Positions 21,050 to 30,899 of a stretch of DNA of 64,000 bases are shown in pieces. This DNA is from Curtobacterium sp. MR_MD2014. GTDB lineage: Bacteria > Actinomycetota > Actinomycetes > Actinomycetales > Microbacteriaceae. Position numbers and translations under genes: made by a program. Where the stretch lies: contig NZ_CP009755.1 in assembly GCF_000772085.1 (NCBI RefSeq), forward strand, positions 1,550,001 through 1,614,000, given 5' to 3'. The notes beneath the pieces were generated by a model. That model had not been told where the DNA came from, ran no database searches, and saw nothing but the letters and a program-made list of their open reading frames with translations. Numbering within the stretch: the first letter of the stretch is position 1; each line of letters begins with the position of its first letter.

Positions 21050-22063
21050 TCAGGCGGGGTCCTCCGGGCGGGTGCCGAAGACGATCTCGTCCCAGCTCGG
21101 CATCGACCGGCGGTTGCGCTTCTTGCGCTCGGAGCGGCCGTCGGTCTCGGGAGCCGATGCCGGACGGTCGTCACGCTCGGGGGCGGAGGCCGGCGAGTCC
21201 CAGCCCTGGAGGGGGACGTCCACGACGCTGATGGAGGTCCCGCGGGGCTCGTCCTGCTGTTCGGTGAAGGATGCCGCCTCGCGCTCACCGCGCCGACGGC
21301 GGAGTGCCTCGAGCAGGTCGGCGGTCTCGTTGCCGGGCGAGCGTTCCTCGACGGGCGCGGCCCCGATGCGGGGGAGCGGCGCACGGAGCGGACGCTCCTG
21401 GGCCTCGGGGGCCGGCGCGTCCTCGGCCTGCTCGACGCGGAAGGCACCGGAGTCGAAGCGCGTGCCGTCGGCGTCGTGGTGGTCGTTCTCCACCGCACGC
21501 AGGCGCGGAGCGATGCCCTCGTCGTCGGTGTCGGAGAGACGGTGGGCGTCGCCGTTGTCGGGCGTGAGCGTCGACGTCTTGGGGTCGAAGGACCACTGCG
21601 CGTCGTGCTCGACCTCGGACGCGGTGTAGCGGACCCGGACCTGCCACCCCTGCTCGGCGTTCTTCCACGACGCCCACGCGACGCCGGTCGCGTCGCCGGC
21701 CTCGAGCTTGGCCTCGATGGCCTCGCCGAAGGTGTCGGGCGCCTCGGCGTCGGTCGGGGTGACCGGGACACGTCGTGCGGCGTCGAGGACGAAGGAGCGC
21801 TCGGCGAGCACCGGACCCTCGAACCGCCGGACGTACTCGACGTCGACGTCGAGCGCCGCTGCGACGTCGGCCGCGTCGGCGCCACCACGGATGCGGGCCT
21901 GCACGTCCTTCGGCGACACGCGCTTCTGGGGGCCGGCGTCGGGGTTGGCCTGGCGGACCTGGCTCGTCAGCGACGCGGTGACCGGCAACCGGTACTCGGT
22001 GCCGCCGTCGGTCGCGAGCAGGAGTGCCCCGGACTCGACTCCGATGACTCTCACGTCTTGCAT
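21050..22063 (-). CDS. sepH: Septation protein SepH (DUF3071)
   Basis: SepH is an actinobacterial cell-division protein that binds FtsZ and stimulates its assembly in Streptomyces and mycobacteria. The 337 residues begin MQDVRVIGVESGALLLATDGG. The conserved N-terminal domain contains SPKDVQARIRGGADAADVAAALDV, a helix-turn-helix-like element needed for FtsZ binding in Streptomyces. The C-terminal half is acidic and Pro/Arg-rich, ending in RRSMPSWDEIVFG, the short conserved tail of the family. The ATG has GGAGG 7 bases upstream. It is divergent from a DUF4193 gene. Confidence 0.9.
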   Translation of the reverse strand: MQDVRVIGVESGALLLATDGGTEYRLPVTASLTSQVRQANPDAGPQKRVSPKDVQARIRGGADAADVAAALDVDVEYVRRFEGPVLAERSFVLDAARRVPVTPTDAEAPDTFGEAIEAKLEAGDATGVAWASWKNAEQGWQVRVRYTASEVEHDAQWSFDPKTSTLTPDNGDAHRLSDTDDEGIAPRLRAVENDHHDADGTRFDSGAFRVEQAEDAPAPEAQERPLRAPLPRIGAAPVEERSPGNETADLLEALRRRRGEREAASFTEQQDEPRGTSISVVDVPLQGWDSPASAPERDDRPASAPETDGRSERKKRNRRSMPSWDEIVFGTRPEDPA

Positions 22064-22372
22064 GGTTGCGCCTCCCGAGCGTTGCGTACGGTCGTGCTCG
22101 TACCCCAGGAGTATGCAGCGGTGCATCCCCGTTGCCGCGGAGGCGCACGGGCGTGCCGCGGACTCCCGCTCGCCCGCGGACGGTCCTCGTCCGCTGCCGG
22201 CCCCGCGCACCGTCCTCGTCCGCTCCCGGCCGCCGGGAATGTCCGACCACCACGGTGGGTTGCACGGCCTGACGATCCCGCACGGCGTTCGGTTTGCGCT
22301 CTCGCGGGTCGTGGTGCAAACTGTCGCCGCCGATCACCGGCGACGACCTCTCGACACGAGAAACGGATGGGC
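22064..22372. other. Divergent sepH/DUF4193 intergenic region
   Basis: This 309-base gap has no gene. It contains a near-perfect direct repeat of CCGTCCTCGTCCGCT about 28 bases apart (near 22185 and 22213). The candidate DUF4193 promoter lies at 22295-22323. Confidence 0.5.
22295..22323 (+). promoter_or_regulatory. Candidate promoter of DUF4193 gene
   Basis: TTGCGC and CAAACT are 17 bases apart, giving a 49-base leader to the ATG at 22373. The match to the consensus is moderate. Confidence 0.4.
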
Positions 22373-22672
22373 ATGGCCACCGATTACGACGCCCCCAGGA
22401 AGACCGACGAATCCTCTGACTCGGAGTCGATCGAGGCCCTCAAGGAGCGCGTTCCCGACAAGATGTCGGGGGTCGTCGACGATGATTCGGACAACCCCGG
22501 CAGCTTCGAGCTCGCTGGACAGGACCTCAGCGACGTCGACCTCGACGTCGTCGTGCTGCCGCCGCAGGTGGACGAGTTCACCTGCGTCGAGTGCTTCCTC
22601 GTGAAGCACCGTTCGCAGCTCGACCACGAGTCGAAGCTCGGCCCCGTGTGCGCGGAGTGCGCGGCGCTCTGA
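22373..22672 (+). CDS. DUF4193 small acidic zinc-ribbon-like protein
   Basis: A 99-residue actinobacterial protein of unknown function beginning MATDYDAPRKTD. The first 60 residues are acidic. The last 30 hold FTCVECFLVKHRSQL and GPVCAECAAL, two CxxC pairs that could bind zinc. The neighbourhood (sepH, DUF3093, dut, DUF3710) is the usual one for this family. An ATG two codons earlier (22367) is also possible. Confidence 0.88.
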   Translation: MATDYDAPRKTDESSDSESIEALKERVPDKMSGVVDDDSDNPGSFELAGQDLSDVDLDVVVLPPQVDEFTCVECFLVKHRSQLDHESKLGPVCAECAAL

Positions 22673-22689
22673 GTCGCAGCTCCACCGGG

Positions 22690-22722
22690 ACGGCCCGTCA
22701 CCCTTCGTGGGTGGCGGGCCGT
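22690..22722 (+). terminator. Terminator of DUF4193 gene
   Basis: ACGGCCCGTCACCC pairs with GGGTGGCGGGCCGT (one G-T pair) around TTCGT, 17 bases after the stop codon. Confidence 0.75.
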
Positions 22723-22747
22723 TCCGCGTTGCGGCGCGGGGCGGGAG

Positions 22748-22842
22748 CGGGCGTGCCCGGCGGGGGCGGGCGTGCCTGGCGGAAGCGGGCGTACCTGGGG
22801 GGATCGGGCGTACCTGGGGGGATCGGGCGTACCTGGTCTTCC
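22748..22842. repeat. Five tandem 19-bp repeats
   Basis: Units start at 22748, 22767, 22786, 22805 and 22824. Each begins CGGGCGTRCCYGG; the third and fourth are identical and the last is partial. They lie between the convergent DUF4193 and DUF3093 genes. The last unit is one arm of the next hairpin. Confidence 0.85.
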
Positions 22843-22862
22843 GGAACGACCAGGTGTGCCCG
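22824..22862. terminator. Hairpin between DUF4193 and DUF3093 genes
   Basis: CGGGCGTACCTGGTC and GACCAGGTGTGCCCG form a 15-bp stem with one mismatch or wobble around a 9-base loop. The left arm is the fifth tandem repeat unit. Confidence 0.6.
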
Positions 22863-22946
22863 GAGGCGCTTCCTCCTGCACCCGTTGTGGGAAGGAACGG
22901 GCGGGGCGGGGGCGGCGCGAGCCTCCCGGCCCGCGCGCCCGGAGCG

Positions 22947-23372
22947 TCAGGAGCGCAGGGCGTCGACCACGGCCTGCGGGTTGCGCGCGCTGACCAGCCA
23001 GTAGGGCGTCGGGTCCGCCGGGTCCGTCACCTCGACGCGCACGACCCCGCGCACGTACCCGCGGAAGAGCGTCCACGCGCGGGCGTCGAGCGCCGGACCG
23101 CGCTGGGTCGTGGCCTCGGCGCCGGTGTGTGCGGTGGCCTCGCCGACGAGCGTCCGCGGCAGGTGTGCACGGCCGGCGCGGAACTCGGTGTCGGTGACCT
23201 CGATCGTCGGGGCGAGCGCCCAGAGCAGCACGACCACGCCGAGGTACATGCCGATCGCCACGAGGACGCCGGCCAGGACGCTGATCGGCAGGAACACGAG
23301 CAGGCTCGCGGGGATGACGAGCGCCGTCGCCAGGTAGAGGGCGGGCGGGGCCCAGAGTCGTTCGCGGTACAC
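22947..23372 (-). CDS. DUF3093 membrane protein
   Basis: A 141-residue actinobacterial protein of unknown function, usually adjacent to dut. It begins MYRERLWAPPALYL, followed by two hydrophobic helices (TALVIPASLLVFLPISV and GVLVAIGMYLGVVVLLWAL), then a soluble domain with EVTDTEFRAGRAHLPRTLVG. An upstream GTG (23378) is in frame, but GGAGG sits 7 bases before the GTG at 23372 and almost touches the upstream one. The C-terminus ends near VVDALRS. It is divergent from dut. Confidence 0.83.
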   Translation of the reverse strand: MYRERLWAPPALYLATALVIPASLLVFLPISVLAGVLVAIGMYLGVVVLLWALAPTIEVTDTEFRAGRAHLPRTLVGEATAHTGAEATTQRGPALDARAWTLFRGYVRGVVRVEVTDPADPTPYWLVSARNPQAVVDALRS

Positions 23373-23443
23373 GGTCACCCCTCCATCCCACCACGAGTCG
23401 GGGCAGGTCACGGAACGGTCACGGAACGACCACGCTCGTGCAC

Positions 23444-23449
23444 TACCCT
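23444..23449 (+). promoter_or_regulatory. -10 box TACCCT, leaderless start of dut
   Basis: TACCCT ends 6 bases before the GTG at 23456. No ribosome site precedes it. Confidence 0.55.
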
Positions 23450-23455
23450 CGTCTC

Positions 23456-23950
23456 GTGACCGAACCAGTCGACGTGCTCTGGACCGGGGAGAACGCCCCC
23501 GTCCACGCCCACCCCGGTGATGCCGGAGCCGACCTCGTCTCGACCGAGGCCTTCGTGCTGCAGCCGGGGGAGCGCCGTCTCGTCGGCACCGGGCTCCGGA
23601 TCGCACTGCCGGACGGCCACGTCGCCTTCGTGGTGCCCCGGAGCGGCCTCGCGGCGAAGCACGGCATCACGATCGTGAACGCCCCCGGCACCGTCGACTC
23701 CGGCTACCGGGGCGAGGTCAGGGTCGCCCTGCTCAACACCGATGCGTCCGAGCCGTACGAGGTGCACGTGGGGGACCGCATCGCGCAGGTGGTCGTCATG
23801 CCGGTGCCGCGGGTCACCTACACCCGCGTCGAGGAGCTGCCGGACAGTGTCCGCGGCGAGGGCGGCTTCGGCTCCTCGGGCTACGGTGACCACCGCAGCG
23901 GCGCACTGTACGGTGCCGCCGACGACTTCCAGGAAGGAACGGGCGCATGA
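23456..23950 (+). CDS. dut: Deoxyuridine 5'-triphosphate nucleotidohydrolase (dUTPase)
   Basis: Hydrolyses dUTP to dUMP, keeping uracil out of DNA and feeding dTMP synthesis. The 164-residue trimeric-type enzyme shows all five motifs: HPGDAGADL (1), VPRSGLAAKHG (2), NAPGTVDSGYRGEV (3), VGDRIAQVVV (4) and the Gly-rich tail GEGGFGSSG (5). The Asp in motif 3 that activates water is present. The GTG start is leaderless. The stop overlaps the ATG of the DUF3710 gene (ATGA), so the two are coupled. Confidence 0.95.
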   Translation: MTEPVDVLWTGENAPVHAHPGDAGADLVSTEAFVLQPGERRLVGTGLRIALPDGHVAFVVPRSGLAAKHGITIVNAPGTVDSGYRGEVRVALLNTDASEPYEVHVGDRIAQVVVMPVPRVTYTRVEELPDSVRGEGGFGSSGYGDHRSGALYGAADDFQEGTGA

Positions 23951-24669
23951 AGTTCGGTCGACGCAAGCGTGACGAGGTCGAGGTGGCGGACGCCGTCGCC
24001 GACGACGCCGTGATCGCGGGGACGACGCCGGAGGTCGACATCGCGACCGATGCCGACGCCGACCTCGACGAGGTGGACGCGGTCGCACCGACCGACAAGT
24101 CGGCTCCGGCCGACCGTGCCGACAACGGCCCGCACGACGAGACCGAGGCGAACCTGGTCCGCCCGTACGTCGACCTGGGCGGCGTGAAGGTCCTCCCGCG
24201 TGAGGGCCTGCACCTGCGCCTCGAGGTCGAGGAGGGTTCGCAGCGCGTCGTCGCGGTCGGGCTCGACTACGACGAGTCCACGCTCCAGGTCCAGCCCTTC
24301 GCCGCGCCCCGGTCCACCGGGCTGTGGCACGAGATCCGCGCGCAGATCGCCGACCAGATCGAGCGGCAGGGCGGCCGCGTGGACGAGGTCGACGGCCCCT
24401 TCGGTCCCGAGCTCCGCGCCCTCGTGCCGGTCGTCGTCGACGGCTCCGGCGCGACCGACGGTGCACGCGCCGCACGCTTCGTCGGTGTCGACGGCCCCCG
24501 CTGGTTCCTGCGCGGCGTGATCGCCGGCAAGGCCGCGGAACAGCCGGACGACGCCGCGGAGATCGAGGAGCTCTTCCGCAGCGTGGTCGTCGTGCGTGGC
24601 ACGACGCCGATGCCGCCGCGCGACCTCATCCCGCTGCACATGCCCAAGTCGACGCAGACCGCCGTCTGA
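23947..24669 (+). CDS. DUF3710 protein
   Basis: A 240-residue actinobacterial protein with no known function, nearly always downstream of dut. The N-terminal 55 residues are acidic and low in complexity (MKFGRRKRDEVEVADAV). The conserved part shows RPYVDLGGVKVLPREGLHLRLEVEE, STGLWHEIRAQIADQI, FGPELRALVPV and GVDGPRWFLRGVI. There are no membrane segments. It overlaps dut by 4 bases and precedes the DUF3159 gene by 44 bases. Confidence 0.88.
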   Translation: MKFGRRKRDEVEVADAVADDAVIAGTTPEVDIATDADADLDEVDAVAPTDKSAPADRADNGPHDETEANLVRPYVDLGGVKVLPREGLHLRLEVEEGSQRVVAVGLDYDESTLQVQPFAAPRSTGLWHEIRAQIADQIERQGGRVDEVDGPFGPELRALVPVVVDGSGATDGARAARFVGVDGPRWFLRGVIAGKAAEQPDDAAEIEELFRSVVVVRGTTPMPPRDLIPLHMPKSTQTAV

Positions 24670-24713
24670 CGACCGTCCGCGACGAACGACCCACGACACG
24701 GCCTGGAGGCACG

Positions 24714-25625
24714 GTGCCGGACCACGACGAGACCCCCCGTCCCGCGGACGCGAGCGACCAGGGCGCGGCTCCGGTCGACGGGACGGCCGCGGGTGCGGTG
24801 CCGGCCGGCCCGGTCGCGGGCCCGCCGACGCCCGGTGCGGGCGCGGGTCCGACCGCGTCCGGACCGGCTGGACGGACGGCCCCGGCCCGGACGGCTGGTG
24901 ACGACTCCGTGGACGAGGACGCCGTGCCGTCGTTCTCAGCGCAGTTCCGCGCGGCGGTGCAGAACGCCGGCATCGCCCGGGTCGCGCCGGGCGAGGCGCC
25001 CTCCGGCCGTGCGCTGCTCGGTGCGGTCGGCGGCGTGCGCGGGCTCGCCGAGTCGGTGCTGCCCGGTTTCGCGTTCCTCGTCGTCTACGCGATCACGAAG
25101 GAGCTCGTGCCGAGCGTCGTGATCCCGGTGCTCGTCGGGCTCGTGTTCGTGGTGGTCCGTCTGGCGCAGCGGCAGTCGCTCGTGATGTCCTTCGCGGGCA
25201 TCGCCGGCGTGGTCGTCTCGGCGGTCCTGGCGCTGGTCACCGGCCGGGCCGAGACGAACTTCATCCCCGGCATCGTCATCAACTCGGTGTGGCTCGTCGG
25301 GCTGCTCGTCACCCTGGCGATCCGGTGGCCGCTGATCGGCGTCGTGGTCGGCTTCCTGCTCCCGCCGGACGAGGACGGCTCCCACGTCGACTGGCGTGCC
25401 GACCCCACCAAGCGCCGGGTGCTCACGGTGGCGACGTGGATCTGGGTCGGGCTCTTCGCGCTCCGGCTGGCCGTCGAGGTACCGCTGTACCTGACCGCGC
25501 AGGTCGAGCTCCTCGCCGCGGTGAAGCTCGTGCTCGGCGTCCCGCTCTACGCGGCCGTGCTGTGGGTCACGTGGTTGCTCGTCCGCACGGTGTTCGTGCG
25601 TCGGGAGGACACCGCCGCGGTGTAG
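24714..25625 (+). CDS. DUF3159 membrane protein
   Basis: A 303-residue protein with a Pro/Ala/Gly-rich N-terminal 75 residues and about six hydrophobic helices after LLGAVGGVRGLAESVLPGFAF. The family (DUF3159) is conserved after DUF3710 in actinobacteria and has no assigned role. Charged loops include RLAQRQSL and PPDEDGSHVDWRADPTKRR. The GTG at 24714 was chosen because GGAGG lies 4-5 bases upstream in a gap where no better start exists. Aconitase follows after 128 bases with its own control region. Confidence 0.83.
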   Translation: MPDHDETPRPADASDQGAAPVDGTAAGAVPAGPVAGPPTPGAGAGPTASGPAGRTAPARTAGDDSVDEDAVPSFSAQFRAAVQNAGIARVAPGEAPSGRALLGAVGGVRGLAESVLPGFAFLVVYAITKELVPSVVIPVLVGLVFVVVRLAQRQSLVMSFAGIAGVVVSAVLALVTGRAETNFIPGIVINSVWLVGLLVTLAIRWPLIGVVVGFLLPPDEDGSHVDWRADPTKRRVLTVATWIWVGLFALRLAVEVPLYLTAQVELLAAVKLVLGVPLYAAVLWVTWLLVRTVFVRREDTAAV

Positions 25626-25628
25626 AGT

Positions 25629-25646
25629 TGTCTCGACATCGAGACA
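25629..25646. promoter_or_regulatory. Candidate operator palindrome upstream of aconitase
   Basis: TGTCTCGA-CA-TCGAGACA is a perfect 8+2+8 palindrome, 108 bases before the acn GTG and 3 bases after the DUF3159 stop. Such a symmetric site suits a dimeric repressor of the MarR or TetR type. The regulator is unknown. Confidence 0.5.
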
Positions 25647-25753
25647 GTTTCCCGGGGGCGCGCCAGCACCGTCGGGATTAGGTTTGCCTTGCTGGTGGGA
25701 CGTTCCGACGCCCGCGATGATGAGGGCACACCGATCAGTAGGGAGGCGGCACA

Positions 25754-28591
<2,838 letters not shown>

Positions 28592-28612
28592 TCCCTTCCA
28601 CGAAACGCAACC

Positions 28613-28656
28613 AAGGCGGTTCCGCGCAGCGTCACAGCGCTGTGCGGGACCGCCTT
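28613..28656 (+). terminator. Terminator of acnA
   Basis: AAGGCGGTTCCGC pairs with GCGGGACCGCCTT around an inner CAGCG/CGCTG stem. It begins 22 bases after the acn stop. Confidence 0.75.
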
Positions 28657-28682
28657 CGTTGCGCTCTGCGGAGTGCGACCGG

Positions 28683-28728
28683 ACGGACGGGAGGCGCGTG
28701 GCGGGGCCGCCACGCGCCTCCCGTCCGT
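28683..28728. terminator. GGGAGGC-family hairpin between acnA and dxs
   Basis: A perfect 22-bp stem (28683-28704 with 28707-28728, left arm ACGGACGGGAGGCGCGTGG) has a 2-base loop. It is almost identical to the hairpin at 41994. Here it is a second hairpin between two same-strand genes. Confidence 0.75.
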
Positions 28729-28744
28729 GTCCCGGTCGCGCGGA

Positions 28745-28773
28745 TAGTGTGGGGACCTGCCCCACGAAAGGAG
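28745..28773 (+). promoter_or_regulatory. -10 box and ribosome site of dxs
   Basis: TAGTGT at 28745-28750 is a -10 box, and AAAGGAG at 28767-28773 lies 5 bases before the GTG at 28779. Unlike many neighbours, dxs has a short untranslated leader. Confidence 0.5.
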
Positions 28774-28778
28774 CGCCC

Positions 28779-30713
28779 GTGAGCCTGCTGAGCAGCATCA
28801 CGTCGCCGCGCGACCTCAGGCGTCTGTCCGACGCACAGATGACGGAGCTCGCCGCCGAGATCCGACGGTTCCTCGTCGCCGAGGTCGCGAAGACCGGCGG
28901 GCACCTCGGACCGAACCTCGGGGTCGTCGAGCTGACGCTCGCGATGCACCGCGTGTTCGACTCGCCGCACGACCCGTTCGTCTTCGACACGGGGCACCAG
29001 TCGTACGTGCACAAGCTCGTCACCGGGCGCCAGGACTTCTCGAAGCTGCGCGAGCGCGGCGGGCTGGCCGGCTACCCGCAGCGGAGCGAGTCGGAGCACG
29101 ACATCGTCGAGTCCTCGCACGCGTCCTCGTCGCTGTCCTGGGCTGACGGGATCTCCCGCGCCTTCCGGCAGACCGGGCAGGACGACCGCACCGTGGTCGC
29201 CGTCGTCGGGGACGGCGCGCTCACGGGCGGGATGACGTGGGAGGCGCTCAACAACATCTCGGACAGCAACGACCGCCGCCTGGTGATCGTGGTCAACGAC
29301 AACGGTCGGTCCTACGCGCCGACGATCGGGGGCATGGCGCGCTTCCTCAGCTCGGTCCGCACCCGCCGTGAGTACCGGGCGCTGTTCGAGAAGTCGCAGG
29401 CCGTCGCCTCGCGGTTCGGTGCGCCGGGTCGTGCGTTCTACCGGGGGGTCCGTGGCGGACTCCACGGGTTCCTGGCGCGGTTCACCAACAACGAGGCGCT
29501 CTACTCGAACCTCGACATCAAGTACATCGGGCCGGTCAACGGTCATGACCAGCGGGCCGTCGAGGCGGCGCTCCGGCAGGCGAAGGCCTACGGTGCGCCG
29601 ACCATCGTGCACGCCATCACGGAGAAGGGCCACGGCTTCGAGCCGGCGCTCCGCGACCAGGCGGACCAGTTCCACGCCGTCGGGCACATCGACCCCGAGA
29701 CGGGGGAGTCGCTCGACGTGTCGTCCGGGCCCTCGTGGACGTCGGTGTTCGCCTCGGAGCTGGCGTCGGTCGGTGCGGCCGACGAGCGGATCGTCGCGAT
29801 CACCGCGGCCATGCTGCGACCGACCGGGCTCCACCGCTTCCAGGAGCAGCACCCCGACCGGGTGATCGACGTCGGCATCGCGGAGCAGCACGCCGTGACG
29901 ACCGCGGCGGGGCTCGCCTACGGCGGGCTGCACCCCGTCGTGGCGCTCTACGCGACCTTCCTCAACCGGGCGTTCGACCAGGTGCTCATGGACGTGGCGC
30001 TCCATCGTGCCGGCGTGACGTTCGTCCTCGACCGCGCGGGCATCACCGGGCCGGACGGGCCGTCGCACCACGGGATGTGGGACCTCGCGCTGCTGCAGGT
30101 CGTCCCCGGGATCCGCATCGCCGCACCGCGCGATGCCGCGACGCTGCGCGAGGAGTTCCGCGAGGCCGTCGCCGTGGACGACGCCCCGACGGTGCTGCGC
30201 TGGTCGAAGGGATCCGTCGGACCGGACGTCCCGGCGATCCGTCGGCTGCACGACGGCGTGGACGTCCTGCGGGACCCGTCCGAGGGGCAGGAACCCGACG
30301 TCCTGTTCGTCGCCGTCGGCTCGATGGTGCCGGTCGCCCTCGAAGCCGCCGGGCTGCTCGGATCGCAGGGCATCGGCGTCACGGTCGTCGACCCCCGGTG
30401 GGTCGTGCCGATCCCGACCTCGCTCATCGACCTCTCGCGCGACCACCGGCTCGTCATCACGATCGAGGACGGCGTCCGCGTCGGTGGAGTCGGGACCCGG
30501 CTGCGGCAGGACCTGCGTGCCGCCGGGGTCGACACCGGGGTGAACGAGCTCGGGCTGCCGGACGAGTTCATCGACCACGCCTCGCGGTCGCAGATCCTGT
30601 CGGACGTGGGGCTCACGGCGCAGGCGATCGCGCGGGACGTCATCGACCAGGTGGTCGGCACGAAGCTGCCCCAGGCGAAGCCGGCGCGGACTCGGGAGTC
30701 GGCCGACCACTGA
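28779..30713 (+). CDS. dxs: 1-deoxy-D-xylulose-5-phosphate synthase
   Basis: Thiamine-diphosphate enzyme joining pyruvate and glyceraldehyde 3-phosphate, the first step of the MEP isoprenoid pathway. The 644 residues show TGGHLGPNLGVVELTLA, FDTGHQSYVHKL, the ThDP/Mg motif VVGDGALTGGMTWEALNN, and in the Pyr domain the catalytic Glu region DVGIAEQHAVTTAAGLA and DRAGITGPDGPSHHGMWDL. The length matches the family. The GTG is fixed by AAAGGAG upstream. It is convergent with the beta-oxidation genes across a 58-base hairpin. Confidence 0.96.
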   Translation: MSLLSSITSPRDLRRLSDAQMTELAAEIRRFLVAEVAKTGGHLGPNLGVVELTLAMHRVFDSPHDPFVFDTGHQSYVHKLVTGRQDFSKLRERGGLAGYPQRSESEHDIVESSHASSSLSWADGISRAFRQTGQDDRTVVAVVGDGALTGGMTWEALNNISDSNDRRLVIVVNDNGRSYAPTIGGMARFLSSVRTRREYRALFEKSQAVASRFGAPGRAFYRGVRGGLHGFLARFTNNEALYSNLDIKYIGPVNGHDQRAVEAALRQAKAYGAPTIVHAITEKGHGFEPALRDQADQFHAVGHIDPETGESLDVSSGPSWTSVFASELASVGAADERIVAITAAMLRPTGLHRFQEQHPDRVIDVGIAEQHAVTTAAGLAYGGLHPVVALYATFLNRAFDQVLMDVALHRAGVTFVLDRAGITGPDGPSHHGMWDLALLQVVPGIRIAAPRDAATLREEFREAVAVDDAPTVLRWSKGSVGPDVPAIRRLHDGVDVLRDPSEGQEPDVLFVAVGSMVPVALEAAGLLGSQGIGVTVVDPRWVVPIPTSLIDLSRDHRLVITIEDGVRVGGVGTRLRQDLRAAGVDTGVNELGLPDEFIDHASRSQILSDVGLTAQAIARDVIDQVVGTKLPQAKPARTRESADH

Positions 30714-30823
30714 GGTTGGTGCGGCGTCGGTCGGCGCGGCACCGGCGCGAGTCGCGGCACCGTTCGGCGTGCCGGCGCGTGGTTCGGTGCCGGCCTGCCG
30801 GCGCGTGGTTCGGCGTGCCACAG

Positions 30824-30881
30824 CACAACCGGAAGCACCTCGCGCCACGGGTTCCCGTGGCGCGAGGTGCTTCCGGTTGTG
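30824..30881. terminator. 58-base hairpin with 28-bp perfect stem
   Basis: The arms 30824-30851 and 30854-30881 (left arm starts CACAACCGGAAGCACCTCG) pair completely around a 2-base loop. It ends 18 bases before the stop of the convergent fadB-like gene and probably terminates both transcripts. Just upstream, GGCGCGTGGTTCGG occurs twice (about 30775 and 30801). Confidence 0.8.
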
Positions 30882-30899
30882 CGGAGTGGTTCGAGTCGG

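Noticed and set aside
25678..25695. Possible DtxR/IdeR iron box (TTAGGTTTGCCTTGC) before aconitase
   Set aside because: Only about 11 of 19 positions agree with the consensus and the right half is poor, so it was not listed as a site.
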